Shown one piece after another: positions 38,025 to 46,373 of a stretch of DNA of 64,000 nucleotides. The notes beneath the pieces were generated by a model. That model did no database searches and was not told the DNA's origin. It saw only the letters and a list, made by a program, of their open reading frames with translations. The stretch's first letter is position 1, and the number at the start of each line of letters is the position of its first letter. A program made the position numbers and the translations under genes. Source of the DNA: Prolixibacteraceae bacterium (GTDB taxonomy: Bacteria > Bacteroidota > Bacteroidia > Bacteroidales > Prolixibacteraceae); the NCBI GenBank assembly GCA_019856515.1, contig CP082230.1:4402001-4466000 (forward strand). Direction: 5' to 3'.

Positions 38025-38525
38025 ATGATTAAGAGACTGTTCACTGTGATATTGATCTGTATACTATTTGTTTATACAATTCAAGCCCAATCAAGAAAAG
38101 AGAAAAAAGCCCAAGCTTACCAAGAGATGGTGAAGGATATAGCATCAGGAGAGTTTAATCTTGAAGCTACTCGTGTGAATTTTAATAGTGGTACACGACA
38201 AATACAAGGCGAAGGATACTCCCTTAAACTAAAAGGAGATAGTGTAGAAGCCTATTTGCCATTCTTTGGACGGGCATATAGTGTGGATTATAATGGTGGT
38301 GGTGCTATTGAGTTTGATGAACCAATAAATAAGATAGACATCCGCAAAGATGAGAAGAAGAGAAAGGTTCAGATGACACTTCGTGTGGTTACCACCAAAG
38401 ATGTATATGATGTGCAACTTACGCTTTTCCCAGGGTCAGGTACGATAAATGTAAGCTCAAACAGGAGATCTTCAATCAATTACGAAGCCGACCTGGTGTT
38501 TCCAAAGAAGAAGAGTGAAAAATAG
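38025..38525 (+). CDS. DUF4251 family secreted protein
   Basis: 166 residues with a signal peptide (ends YTIQAQ-22). The mature part starts with a basic helix (SRKEKKAQAYQEMVKDIA) and continues as a beta-rich domain with LPFFGRAYSVDYNGGGAIEF and YDVQLTLFPGSGTINVSSNRRSSINYEA, the marks of DUF4251. Function of the family is not known. Probably periplasmic and monocistronic, since a terminator follows. Confidence 0.82.
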   Translation: MIKRLFTVILICILFVYTIQAQSRKEKKAQAYQEMVKDIASGEFNLEATRVNFNSGTRQIQGEGYSLKLKGDSVEAYLPFFGRAYSVDYNGGGAIEFDEPINKIDIRKDEKKRKVQMTLRVVTTKDVYDVQLTLFPGSGTINVSSNRRSSINYEADLVFPKKKSEK

Positions 38526-38562
38526 AGGGTTTTCTGCAGATGGTGAGGTCCAACTACATGAC

Positions 38563-38594
38563 AGATGAAATAGCATGCCTATGCTATTTCATCT
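38563..38594. terminator. Bidirectional terminator for DUF4251 and the membrane-protein gene
   Basis: AGATGAAATAGCAT and its exact complement form a perfect 14-bp stem with a GCCT loop. The right arm covers the last codons and stop of the minus-strand gene ending at 38584. Confidence 0.75.
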
Positions 38595-39156
38595 GGTGGG
38601 ACTTAAGTATTGCGAACCCAAACAGACCATTTTTAATGGTAATATACAATGAATCTTTAGGCATCTTGTTTCTGCTTTTGCTATTCAGTAAAACCTCTTT
38701 CTCTACGCCCATGTAAGAGATAGATAAAAGTTCAATATTGTGGTTCTCGAACTTCTCTGTTCGTTGAGAGACAATAGGAACTTTAATCGTTTGTGGCTCT
38801 TTGTCTGCTGCCACATAATTAACGCCTGTAAACAGAAACATTCCTAGCGAGCCAATTCCAATATATAGTACTGCCATATGCAACCATTTTTCTCTTCTCT
38901 TTTCAGCCTCTGGGTGTATCTTATCTCTTAACAGCAATACAACAAAAAGAGCGGGTAGAATAAAGAGAAGAATTCGGATTGAAGTGGGCATAAACGTGAC
39001 GTGAGCCAACAATATCTCCAGAATAAGCAATACTATACCTAACACCAAACTAATGGTGTAGATCGGCTTTTTTAGAAACATAAGATCCAGATGAATCCTT
39101 TCGTCATGTGGGATCTCTATATGGTGGTGATCTTCATGTAGTACCTTCTTCTTCAT
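38584..39156 (-). CDS. Three-helix membrane protein of unknown function
   Basis: 190 residues. The N-terminus is His-rich and cytosolic-looking (EDHHHIEIPHDERIH), then hydrophobic segments at about 31-51, 58-76 and 92-112, with a basic loop KIHPEAEKRREKW between the second and third. The remaining C-terminal domain (about 115-190) is soluble. I recognise no family. It is divergent from the NUDIX gene and ends in the shared terminator with DUF4251. The final codons lie in the terminator stem. Confidence 0.65.
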   Translation of the reverse strand: MKKKVLHEDHHHIEIPHDERIHLDLMFLKKPIYTISLVLGIVLLILEILLAHVTFMPTSIRILLFILPALFVVLLLRDKIHPEAEKRREKWLHMAVLYIGIGSLGMFLFTGVNYVAADKEPQTIKVPIVSQRTEKFENHNIELLSISYMGVEKEVLLNSKSRNKMPKDSLYITIKNGLFGFAILKSHQMK

Positions 39157-39267
39157 TTTTCATTGAGGATTAAATCAACAGGACGTAATTGCAATATATA
39201 TCAAATACAATTAGAATCGTATATTTGTTTTGGTTTTTCAGCAATAAAATATGAATATAGATCCACC

Positions 39268-39822
39268 ATGATGAGCGATAATAAAAAGTCTCCTTTTCAA
39301 ATAATTAGTCAGACCGAAATCTATAGGAATCCTTGGATCTCTTTACGAGAAGACCAATGTGTCAGAGAAGATGGAGGGGAGTGTATATTTGGTGTTACCA
39401 GAGTGATCGATGGAATTGCAGTACTTGCCATCGACCATAATAGAGATGTACATTTGGTTCATGAATTTAAATATGCAATCCAAAGGCGTAGTATCGAAGT
39501 GGTGTGTGGTGGAATGGATACTTCTGATCCTTCTCCTGAATTCGCGGCCCAAAGAGAACTAAAAGAGGAGCTTGGTATTATAGCATCTAAATGGAGCTAC
39601 CATGGTGCCATCGACCCTTTCACTTCCGTGATCGATTCGCGGGTGCATCTATTTGTTGCCGAAGAGCTACAATTTGGTGAAACCAATAGAGAAGAGACCG
39701 AAGACATTGAAGCTGTAAGCTATCCATTTGATGAGGCTTATAAGCTCATCGAAGAGGGAGTGATCACACATGCGCCTACCATTCTATTACTTCAAAAAAT
39801 AAAGATCCTCAATAACCTATAG
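39268..39822 (+). CDS. NUDIX hydrolase, ADP-ribose pyrophosphatase-like
   Basis: 184 residues from the ATG pair at 39268/39271 (MMSDNKKS). The open frame extends back to a TTG at 39163, but that adds a poorly composed stretch overlapping the divergent promoter. The Nudix box is GG(M)DTSDPSPEFAAQRELKEELG, with REL-EE-G in place after an insert of one residue relative to GX5E. Strands before it (VRVIDGIAVLAIDHNRDVHLVHEFKYA) and RRSIEVVCGG match the ADP-ribose pyrophosphatase group. It would hydrolyse a nucleoside diphosphate linked to another moiety. The exact substrate is open. Confidence 0.85.
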   Translation: MMSDNKKSPFQIISQTEIYRNPWISLREDQCVREDGGECIFGVTRVIDGIAVLAIDHNRDVHLVHEFKYAIQRRSIEVVCGGMDTSDPSPEFAAQRELKEELGIIASKWSYHGAIDPFTSVIDSRVHLFVAEELQFGETNREETEDIEAVSYPFDEAYKLIEEGVITHAPTILLLQKIKILNNL

Positions 39823-39900
39823 TGCGATAGACAGTTCTGTTTGTCAGCCACCATAGTGCATATATTTTAGAGCCAAATACCAGTATCTAAATTAGGCGTT

Positions 39901-40040
39901 TCACAAGGACCTCACAAGGACTTCACAGGGGGTAAAGTTACCCTTAACTTACCTTTAAGTTACCCTTCCCTTACCAAAATAGCACTTGGAGGTAACTTAA
40001 GGGTAAGGAAGAGGTGTGTCAGATGTAACCCAATGTAATG
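39901..40040. repeat. 11-bp tandem units with opposing copies (relative of the element at 37706)
   Basis: Top strand: TCACAAGGACC (39901), TCACAAGGACT (39912), TCACAGGGGGT (39923), a 4-nt break AAAG, then TTACCCTTAAC (39938), TTACCTTTAAG (39949), TTACCCTTCCC (39960) and a partial TTACC (39971). Bottom strand, reading from the right: TTACATCTGAC, ACACCTCTTCC, TTACCCTTAAG, TTACCTCCAAG, all 11 nt. The two sets face each other and pair imperfectly. No open frame is present. Confidence 0.75.
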
Positions 40041-40526
40041 GAAGGTGGTTTGTATCTAAGTCTTAAAAGCCCATATTCAGCTCTATTATTCATGTGTTGT
40101 AATTATTGTTTGTAGTTAATTATTGTTAATGATATCTGTTTTAAAATAGGAATACTGGAACCTGATTTTATTGATAACATTATGTTTTAATCTGTTCTGA
40201 TTTGTTTATAGTGTACTTTAAATGAATTGATAGTGTTAATCAAATCTCAAAGTTGTCGATAACAAACCATCTGATTATGATAAATATAACGAGTGCTAAA
40301 TGTCATTAAAACAGCAAAACACAATCTTATTGGTAGTTTGAATGTCTATCAGCTAAGTACTATTGGTTTTATTCTCTTTTAATAGTGATTTTAAGAACTA
40401 TTTGGTTTGGGAAGTTGTTTACACTATACCTTCATATTTCGTTATTGAAATTGTAATTTGTATGTTTGTTAATGACAACAATTTGTTGTGTGAATTAGTA
40501 TTAACAAGAATAAATAAAAGAGATTG
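40041..40526. other. Gene-free spacer before the DUF4382 lipoprotein
   Basis: 486 bp of AT-rich sequence rich in GTTAAT, TTGTTAAT and similar runs. No open frame, structured RNA or certain promoter was found. The promoter of the lipoprotein gene should lie near its 3' end. Confidence 0.45.
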
Positions 40527-41339
40527 ATGAAAAAGGGATTATTAAATTTGTTAGCAGTAGTAGTGCTTTCTTTAGGATTATTCTCGTGTAATAACGATGA
40601 TGATAATAACAAGGATTCTCAAGCTACACTTAATGTTCGATTGACTGATGCTCCTGGTGATTATGATGCAGTGAAGGTTGATATCAAAGATGTACAGATC
40701 AATCTTGGAGATGAAGATAAAGGATGGGGCTCTGTCGGAGATGTGAATGAAGGGGTCTATAACTTATTAGAATTTACAGCAGGTAATGATACTCTGCTTA
40801 CTTCAGGCTCTCTTCCTGCAGGAACGTATAATCAAATTCGTTTGATCCTTGGTGATAACAACTCTGTTACAGTGGATGGAACTGAGCATGATATGAAAGT
40901 GCCAAGTGGTCAACAATCAGGCTTGAAGTTGTTAGTGAATCAAACACTAGAGAATGGTGTGACATATAATGCATTATTAGATTTTGATGCAGCACGATCA
41001 GTCGTTGCAAAAGGTAATGGAACTTATAGTTTAAAGCCAACAATTCGTATGGTATTTGAGGCTCAGTCTGGTGCTATTCAAGGACAAGTGCAAGCTGATG
41101 CTGAAGGAGTTGTTTATGCGATTCAAGGTCAGGATTCGATTTCTACATATTTGAATGAAGGAAAATTCCTTCTTCGTGGTGTAGTGCCGGGACAATATTC
41201 AGTTGTGGTTGAACCAGATGCTGAATCAATTTATGCGAAGACAACTTTGATGGATAATATTGAGGTTGTTTTAGGAAAAACAGCAGATGTTGAGGCAAAT
41301 GAGTTAGATGTTAAACTGGCACCAGTCCCAGCACAATAA
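40527..41339 (+). CDS. DUF4382 lipoprotein
   Basis: 270 residues from the ATG at 40527 (MKKGLLNLL); the TTG three bases upstream is not needed. Lipobox SLGLFSCNNDDDNNKD, with an acidic post-Cys run that resembles a surface-export signal of Bacteroidota lipoproteins. Residues about 33-175 are DUF4382 (LNVRLTDAPGDYDAVKVDIKDVQINLG, LPAGTYNQIRLILGDNN). The rest is a carboxypeptidase-regulatory-like beta domain (GAIQGQVQADAEGVVYAI, GKFLLRGVVPGQYSVVVEP). Function unknown. Single-gene unit flanked by terminators. Confidence 0.85.
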   Translation: MKKGLLNLLAVVVLSLGLFSCNNDDDNNKDSQATLNVRLTDAPGDYDAVKVDIKDVQINLGDEDKGWGSVGDVNEGVYNLLEFTAGNDTLLTSGSLPAGTYNQIRLILGDNNSVTVDGTEHDMKVPSGQQSGLKLLVNQTLENGVTYNALLDFDAARSVVAKGNGTYSLKPTIRMVFEAQSGAIQGQVQADAEGVVYAIQGQDSISTYLNEGKFLLRGVVPGQYSVVVEPDAESIYAKTTLMDNIEVVLGKTADVEANELDVKLAPVPAQ

Positions 41340-41352
41340 AGTATATTTAGTT

Positions 41353-41366
41353 GGAACTATAGTTCC
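41353..41366. promoter_or_regulatory. 14-bp palindrome after the DUF4382 gene
   Basis: GGAACTATAGTTCC, 13 nt after the stop. Short perfect palindrome with no T-run; a protein site or the first of two transcript-end hairpins. Confidence 0.3.
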
Positions 41367-41409
41367 CTTATTAACTATATCTTTACTCTTTTACACATAT
41401 ATACTTATT

Positions 41410-41475
41410 AGTGTGGTTCAAATGAGAATTAATGTCATCAGACTTTAATTAACTCATTTGTATCACACTTTTTTG
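41410..41475 (+). terminator. Rho-independent terminator after DUF4382
   Basis: AGTGTGGTTCAAATGAG pairs with CTCATTTGTATCACACT (one wobble, one mismatch), the stem continues with AATTAA/TTAATT, and a six-T run follows. Confidence 0.8.
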
Positions 41476-41670
41476 TTTTTAAATAATACCTGAAATATTT
41501 ACTCTTTTTTTTAATCATGAATATGTCGTGTTCGTTGTTTATTATCATCTCTATTTATACGTGTTATTTCTTTATTCGTGAACAAAATAAGTCTGTTCTT
41601 TACTCTTGTGCCTCTTTATTTCTTTATATGTAAATTAATTGACTGGTGTGATATTTGTCATGTTTGTTAT

Positions 41671-41701
41671 ATTGGTTTGTTGAGAAGAAAGTATAAATTT
41701 G
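41671..41701 (+). promoter_or_regulatory. Promoter of the queCF operon
   Basis: TAAATTTG (41694-41701) matches TAnnTTTG and ATTG (41671-41674) lies exactly 19 bp upstream as a three-of-four -33 box. Transcription would begin near 41708, just before the riboswitch. Confidence 0.65.
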
Positions 41702-41715
41702 TGGCGTTAATTTAA

Positions 41716-41757
41716 GAAGACAGTTCGTAACCATCCTGTCTATAAACAAAACTAGGG
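41716..41757 (+). ncRNA. PreQ1-I riboswitch upstream of queC-queF
   Basis: P1 stem AGACAG (41718-41723) / CTGTCT (41736-41741), a 12-nt loop TTCGTAACCATC, then the A-rich tail ATAAACAAAACTAGG (41742-41756). Loop and tail match the conserved parts of the preQ1 class I aptamer, in which the tail folds back into the loop as a pseudoknot around the ligand. It sits between a good promoter and the preQ0 synthesis/reduction genes, which is where this riboswitch is known to act. Ligand binding should lower expression of queC and queF. The output mechanism is not clear, since about 135 nt separate it from the start codon. Confidence 0.82.
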
Positions 41758-41778
41758 ATAATGACAACACCTCGTATT

Positions 41779-41832
41779 ATACCAACTTCATGATTTGCTT
41801 GGTATTAAAAGGGCGCAAACTGTTGTGGTTTG
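41779..41832 (+). promoter_or_regulatory. Possible expression platform downstream of the riboswitch
   Basis: Two short stems follow the aptamer: ATACCAA/TTGGTAT (41779-41805, 13-nt loop) and CAAAC/GTTTG (41816-41832), the latter flanked by GGG and CCC before CTGTTTTC. They could form a weak terminator. Neither has a strong T-run. Confidence 0.3.
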
Positions 41833-41894
41833 TGGTGACCCCTGTTTTCATTCTTCCATGTTTTGTCTGATTTTATAAGATTAAAAGAGAGAAA

Positions 41895-42572
41895 ATGGAA
41901 AGAAAAAAAGCCATTGTATTATTGTCTGGAGGCTTGGACTCTGCGGTTGCTTTGTGGTTGGCTAAATCACAAGGGTATGAAGTGTATGCGTTGTCGTTCT
42001 CTTATGGACAGCGTCACTCTATTGAGCTAGATAAAGCGAAGTTATTGGTGGAGAGTGCTGGTGTTGCTGGTCATCGTATTGTTGATATTAATATGGGACA
42101 GTGGGGTGGCTCTTCTCTTACGGATATGTCGATGGATGTGGAAGAGGGAGATATTCATAAAAAAGAGATCCCACAGACTTATGTTCCTGCTCGCAATATG
42201 GTGTTTCTTAGTGTGGCAGCTTCTATGGGAGAGGCTTTGGAAGCTTACGATCTTTTTATTGGTGTAAGCGAAGTTGATTATTCTGGTTATGTGGATTGTC
42301 GTCAATCTTTCTTAGATGCCATGCAGAATGCAATCAATATGGGGACTGTGGCTGCGGTAGAACAGGGAAATAAGTTTACCGTTCATGCTCCATTTATTGA
42401 TAAGACGAAGGTCGAAGAGATTACATTAGGTATGGAGCTTGGTGTTGATTTTGCCAATACATGGTCTTGTTATAAAGGAGAGGGTACACCTTGTGGAACA
42501 TGTGATTCGTGTAAGTTAAGGGCAGAGGCTTTCCATAAAGCTGGTCATGAGGATCCTGCATTAAAGAGCTAA
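41895..42572 (+). CDS. queC: 7-cyano-7-deazaguanine synthase
   Basis: 225 residues. QueC turns 7-carboxy-7-deazaguanine into preQ0 with ATP and ammonia in queuosine synthesis. The PP-loop is [10 protein letters not shown] (9-18), and the zinc site near the C-terminus is [10 protein letters not shown] together with an upstream Cys in [12 protein letters not shown]. Middle signatures [12 protein letters not shown] and [14 protein letters not shown] are family hallmarks. The next gene, queF, starts 6 nt downstream, and both follow a preQ1 riboswitch. queD and queE are not in the window. Confidence 0.96.
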   Translation: MERKKAIVLLSGGLDSAVALWLAKSQGYEVYALSFSYGQRHSIELDKAKLLVESAGVAGHRIVDINMGQWGGSSLTDMSMDVEEGDIHKKEIPQTYVPARNMVFLSVAASMGEALEAYDLFIGVSEVDYSGYVDCRQSFLDAMQNAINMGTVAAVEQGNKFTVHAPFIDKTKVEEITLGMELGVDFANTWSCYKGEGTPCGTCDSCKLRAEAFHKAGHEDPALKS

Positions 42573-42578
42573 ATAGTT

Positions 42579-43463
42579 ATGGAGATTAATTTTTTAGAAG
42601 CTAAGGTGTTGGGACAGAAAGTGTCTCACCCCAAAGAGTATGATCGTACTGTTTTGGTGGCTATTCCAAGATCATTGAATCGTACGATATATGATATTGA
42701 ACAGGGGGATCTTCCTTTTGTGGGTTTTGATGCATGGCATGGATATGAACTTAGTTTCTTGACAGAGAAGGGAATGCCTGTTGTTGGCGTGTTAAAGATG
42801 GTTGTGCCATCGGATACTCCCTCTTTGGTGGAGAGTAAATCATTGAAGCTATACCTTAACTCTTTCAATATGTCTCGTTATGGGAAGAGTGTGAAAGAGG
42901 GTGTTGCTATGGTGGAGAAGATGATTGAAAGAGATCTCTCTTCTTTATTGGAAGCGACTGTTTCTGTCTGTTTTCATACGAAAGAGCGATTTGTTGCATC
43001 TCCTTTTAAGGAACATGAGATGTTGGAGCAGGTGGTGGATGTGGATCGTATGGAGATTGCCTCTTATACCGAGGATGCCTCTCTATTAGAGGTGGTCGAT
43101 CATGATCGATTGACGGAGGCCTTTTGGGGTACGGATCTACTTCGTAGTAACTGTAAGGTGACATTTCAACCTGATTGGGGGAGTGTTTATATACATATAG
43201 AGGGGGAGAAGTTAGTTTCTAAAGCTTCTTTGCTATCTTATATTGTTTCGATGAGAAATGAGAATCATTTTCATGAAGAGATTTGTGAGTTGATCTATAT
43301 TCGATTGAAACGATTACTGAATCCACAAAAGTTAATGGTCGGATGTGTTTATACTCGTAGGGGAGGGATTGATATTTGTCCTTTTCGCGCGAACGATAAA
43401 TCATTGCTTCCTTCGAACTATGAGGAGGCAGCACGATTGGTTCAAAAGACGATGCGTCAATAA
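42579..43463 (+). CDS. queF: NADPH-dependent preQ0 reductase (bimodular QueF)
   Basis: 294 residues, the long two-T-fold type known from E. coli rather than the short 160-residue type. It reduces preQ0 to preQ1. The nitrile-attacking Cys192 is in LLRSNCKVTFQPDWGS with Asp199 as proton donor, and the QueF motif ESKSLKLYLNSFN stands at 85-97. C-terminal YTRRGGIDICPFRAN is also typical. The gene completes the preQ0-to-preQ1 step with queC and ends at a strong terminator. Confidence 0.95.
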   Translation: MEINFLEAKVLGQKVSHPKEYDRTVLVAIPRSLNRTIYDIEQGDLPFVGFDAWHGYELSFLTEKGMPVVGVLKMVVPSDTPSLVESKSLKLYLNSFNMSRYGKSVKEGVAMVEKMIERDLSSLLEATVSVCFHTKERFVASPFKEHEMLEQVVDVDRMEIASYTEDASLLEVVDHDRLTEAFWGTDLLRSNCKVTFQPDWGSVYIHIEGEKLVSKASLLSYIVSMRNENHFHEEICELIYIRLKRLLNPQKLMVGCVYTRRGGIDICPFRANDKSLLPSNYEEAARLVQKTMRQ

Positions 43464-43475
43464 TGATATGATTCA

Positions 43476-43517
43476 AAAGGAGCGCGTCTACGCAGATATG
43501 TATAGACGCGCTCCTTT
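43476..43517. terminator. Bidirectional terminator between queF and the nuclease gene
   Basis: AAAGGAGCGCGTCTA and its perfect complement, 15 bp, with a 12-nt loop. A- and T-runs at the two ends let it act on both converging genes. Confidence 0.88.
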
Positions 43518-43555
43518 AATTTCCATTGAATAATGATATCACTTAATGGAAATAA

Positions 43556-44506
43556 CTATTTGGTGATGTGTGGTTTTATCTTGGCCACTGTTTTGTCGCC
43601 TATCCCTTTGATCTTCTTTAGTTCATAGATCGATGAATATGGTCGATGTCGGATTATCTCTTTGGCAAACTTTTCACCAATGCCTGGTAGGGTCATTAGT
43701 CTCTTTTGTGAGGCCGTGTTGATATTCACTTTGTTACTTTGACTTGCCTTAGGTTTGTAGTTGTGGTTGGTGGTGTTTGTCTTCCACTGCTTACTGACGG
43801 AAGCTTCCATTTGGTTCTCTTCGCTATCTTTTAGTTCGGCAAAGAAGTCGATATGGGTTAGCTTCTCAATTTTATCAATAGATGTTTGGTAGGCCATGAA
43901 TCCTTTGGAGCATTCGCTATTAGGCATCAGAAATGCAATGGCCTTCTTTGGTGGGGTTAAATCATAGATGATCTTGTAGTAGTATTGCGGTATTGCAACT
44001 CTGTTTTTGCCGATGGTTTTAAGACCTGGTTTTAGAACAGGACCTGTAACGATATATACTTTCCCCTCTTTTTTTGCCCATCTTCTTACCTGTTCTTCGA
44101 GCAACCTCCATTGTCCACGGTTTAGTTTGGGGTGTTGAGGACTCATATTGGAAAGGAAAAATGATTCGCTCATGGCTTGACTTGTAAAGGCCATGTCTGC
44201 TGCAGGAGCTAAATGTCCTCTGTCATATCCACTACCTCTATAATCAGAAAGACCAGCAGAGTGTGTACTTACTTTAGGATCTGGACGGAAGTTATCTGTT
44301 CTCTTAAGGTGTTTGGATAGTTCGGTTTTCGTTAGTTCATACGCTACCCATGATGGCTGTTCATATTTTTCAATATAATTTAGAGTGTAATTTGTGTGTT
44401 TTACGATACGTCCCTGACTGTCTTTGGGAAGGTGTTTGCTGTCTTGTGCAATGACATTTGCAAAGGAACCAAGGAGTAGCAATAGAATAGGAAAAAATCT
44501 TTTCAT
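43556..44506 (-). CDS. Secreted NUC1-type nonspecific nuclease fused to a ComEA-like HhH domain
   Basis: 316 residues with a signal peptide (ends NVIAQ-21). Residues about 35-225 are a DNA/RNA nonspecific endonuclease with the catalytic DRGHLAPAADM motif (His98), the metal-site Asn120 in FFLSNMSPQHPKLNRGQW, and IVTGPVL. After a linker, residues about 255-316 form a tandem helix-hairpin-helix DNA-binding domain like that of ComEA (VNINTASQKRLMTLPGIGEKFAKEI ... LKKIKGIGDKTVAKI). The HhH would tether the enzyme to extracellular or periplasmic DNA. Such a nuclease could supply phosphate or nucleosides or take part in DNA uptake; which one is open. Confidence 0.88.
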   Translation of the reverse strand: MKRFFPILLLLLGSFANVIAQDSKHLPKDSQGRIVKHTNYTLNYIEKYEQPSWVAYELTKTELSKHLKRTDNFRPDPKVSTHSAGLSDYRGSGYDRGHLAPAADMAFTSQAMSESFFLSNMSPQHPKLNRGQWRLLEEQVRRWAKKEGKVYIVTGPVLKPGLKTIGKNRVAIPQYYYKIIYDLTPPKKAIAFLMPNSECSKGFMAYQTSIDKIEKLTHIDFFAELKDSEENQMEASVSKQWKTNTTNHNYKPKASQSNKVNINTASQKRLMTLPGIGEKFAKEIIRHRPYSSIYELKKIKGIGDKTVAKIKPHITK

Positions 44507-44742
44507 TTCTTGTGTTTAAATGTGTTTGTAACCGACCTCTTTGGGACGGGTATGAATGTGTGATTTCATCCAAAATTACTGCATATGAACGCTATAACCA
44601 AATATCATTAACCTGTCGGCGTTATTGAAATACCCCTTTTAAATCGACCTCATCCTTGTTGTTGTATTGATAATCTTGGTGTTAATTCTTTGTCATTTCT
44701 TCTCGTTTGGAATGAAAATAATATGTTTATTATATATGTTTT

Positions 44743-44769
44743 TTGCACAAAACGTATACATTTGTGCAA
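44743..44769 (+). promoter_or_regulatory. TetR operator overlapping the promoter
   Basis: Perfect inverted repeat TTGCACAAA (44743-44751) and TTTGTGCAA (44761-44769) with a 9-bp spacer. TACATTTG (44757-44764) inside it fits the TAnnTTTG -7 box. It lies 54 bp before the TetR gene, so autorepression of the TetR-KASIII operon is the obvious reading. Confidence 0.72.
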
Positions 44770-44822
44770 CTTGAAGAGAGAGATTTCGTAAATACATACG
44801 TCTTTTTTAAGATAAATAATAA

Positions 44823-45407
44823 ATGGAAGAGAGTACTTGTTACAAGATTATTCATAAAGCGAGAGAGCTGTTTGCATTGCAAGGAGTGGCAAACGTAACC
44901 ATGTCCTCAATAGCAAAAGAAGCAGGCGTTGGACGACGAACTCTGTATATGTATTTTTCATCGAAAGAACATCTATATGATAGTGTGGTTGGCTATGAAG
45001 TCGGGATTATATATGATGCGATTAAGGGTGTTTTTGATACTTCTGATCTGTTGCCTACCGTTGAGGTGATACGCTCTTATGTGCATGCACGATTTGATGC
45101 GTTCAAAGAGTTGATCCAAAAGAATCCTTCTATCCGTCATGATTTTATTAACGACTTGCCCCGAGTAAATCATATACGAAGAGAGTTTAATGAGAATGAA
45201 TTGTCTTTGCTCAAATCTCTGATCACAAGAGAACTGGGTAAGGCTTCTTGTTTCTGTTCCGTAAGGGTGGAGAGTATGTCTCAACTCATACACATTATGT
45301 TGGTTGGTCTAGAGGTTCCCATAATAATACAAAATTTTAGTAATGAAACGAGGGGGTTGTTAGACCAATGTATAGAGATGATTACGAAATCTATTAAAAT
45401 AAAATAG
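44823..45407 (+). CDS. TetR/AcrR-family repressor
   Basis: 194 residues. N-terminal TetR helix-turn-helix, about 7-55 (KARELFALQGVANVTMSSIAKEAGVGRRTLYMYFSSKEHLYDSVV), and an all-helical ligand domain of unknown specificity. It stands 14 nt before a ketoacyl synthase III gene and behind a palindromic operator, so it likely represses this two-gene unit and responds to an acyl compound. The ligand is inference. Confidence 0.88.
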   Translation: MEESTCYKIIHKARELFALQGVANVTMSSIAKEAGVGRRTLYMYFSSKEHLYDSVVGYEVGIIYDAIKGVFDTSDLLPTVEVIRSYVHARFDAFKELIQKNPSIRHDFINDLPRVNHIRREFNENELSLLKSLITRELGKASCFCSVRVESMSQLIHIMLVGLEVPIIIQNFSNETRGLLDQCIEMITKSIKIK

Positions 45408-45421
45408 TTAATTTATTTGTC

Positions 45422-46366
45422 ATGTATATTAATCATGTGTCACACTATGTTCCAAGCGATAGAGTGCCTAACTCATATTTTGAGAAGGTCAATGGCTTAG
45501 AAGATCAGTGGATTTTTGAAAGAACTGGGATCCGTTCTCGATCCAAGGCAACTAAGCAAGAGAATACTAATACAATGGCTATTGAAGCTGTTAAGAATGG
45601 GTTCGAAGGAAGTGGCTTTAAACCAGAAGAAGTCGATCTGATTGTTGGTGCATCTTACTCTCCGTATGATACGGTTTATACAATGGGCCATGCTGTTCAG
45701 AGAGAGTTCGGGGCTGTGAATGCAAAGGTGGTATATGTTTCATCCGCATGTTCTTCTCTGTTGAATGCAGTAGAGATTGCTGAAGGTTACATAGCTATGG
45801 GGAAAGCCAAGAACGTGATTGTAGTTGCAGCAGAGCATAACTGGGAGTATAGCAATGAGTCGTGTGCTAAGAGTGGACATTTGTGGGGTGATGGTGCTGC
45901 TGCAATGTTTATTAGCGACACTCCTAAAGGCAACAAATCAGCAAAAGTTGCTCATGTCTACACCCAAGGATTGGGACACTTAGGAAAAGCAGATGCTTCT
46001 GTGTTTCTAAGACCTTCTGAAGAAGGATTAGGTATGCCTGATGGTAGAGATGTATTTATCAATGCAGTTACACAGATGCGTAATGCGATTGATAAAGTGT
46101 TGGACGCGAGTGGTAAAGAGGTGAGTGATTTGTCATATGTTGTGCCTCATCAAGCCAATGGACGTATCATGTCCAATCTACAAAGACAGATGAAATTGGA
46201 TGATGGAATGATTTTTAGCCATATCGAAGAGTTCGGTAACACTGGCTGTGCGAGTACCGCCATCTGTTTCTCTCAGAACTACGATAAAGTAAAGCAAGAT
46301 GACCTAGTGGTATTCACTGTTTTTGGAGGTGGATATTCGGTAGGAGCGATGCTACTTCAATACTAA
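45422..46366 (+). CDS. 3-oxoacyl-ACP synthase III (KASIII / FabH-like)
   Basis: 314 residues of the thiolase fold. Catalytic triad visible: Cys110 in VSSACSS, His243 in VPHQAN, Asn273 in FGNTGCAS. GHLWGDGAAAMF and FGGGYSVGAMLL are family motifs, and ERTGIRSR is the usual N-terminal loop. It condenses an acyl-CoA with malonyl-ACP. The gene is not among other fab genes and has its own TetR regulator, so it may serve a special lipid or secondary product rather than housekeeping fatty-acid initiation. I leave the symbol blank for that reason. Confidence 0.88.
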   Translation: MYINHVSHYVPSDRVPNSYFEKVNGLEDQWIFERTGIRSRSKATKQENTNTMAIEAVKNGFEGSGFKPEEVDLIVGASYSPYDTVYTMGHAVQREFGAVNAKVVYVSSACSSLLNAVEIAEGYIAMGKAKNVIVVAAEHNWEYSNESCAKSGHLWGDGAAAMFISDTPKGNKSAKVAHVYTQGLGHLGKADASVFLRPSEEGLGMPDGRDVFINAVTQMRNAIDKVLDASGKEVSDLSYVVPHQANGRIMSNLQRQMKLDDGMIFSHIEEFGNTGCASTAICFSQNYDKVKQDDLVVFTVFGGGYSVGAMLLQY

Positions 46367-46373
46367 AGTATAG

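Noticed and set aside
39163..39267. 35-residue N-terminal extension of the NUDIX protein from a TTG
   Set aside because: The double ATG at 39268/39271 gives a normal family length, and the extension would fill the divergent promoter region.
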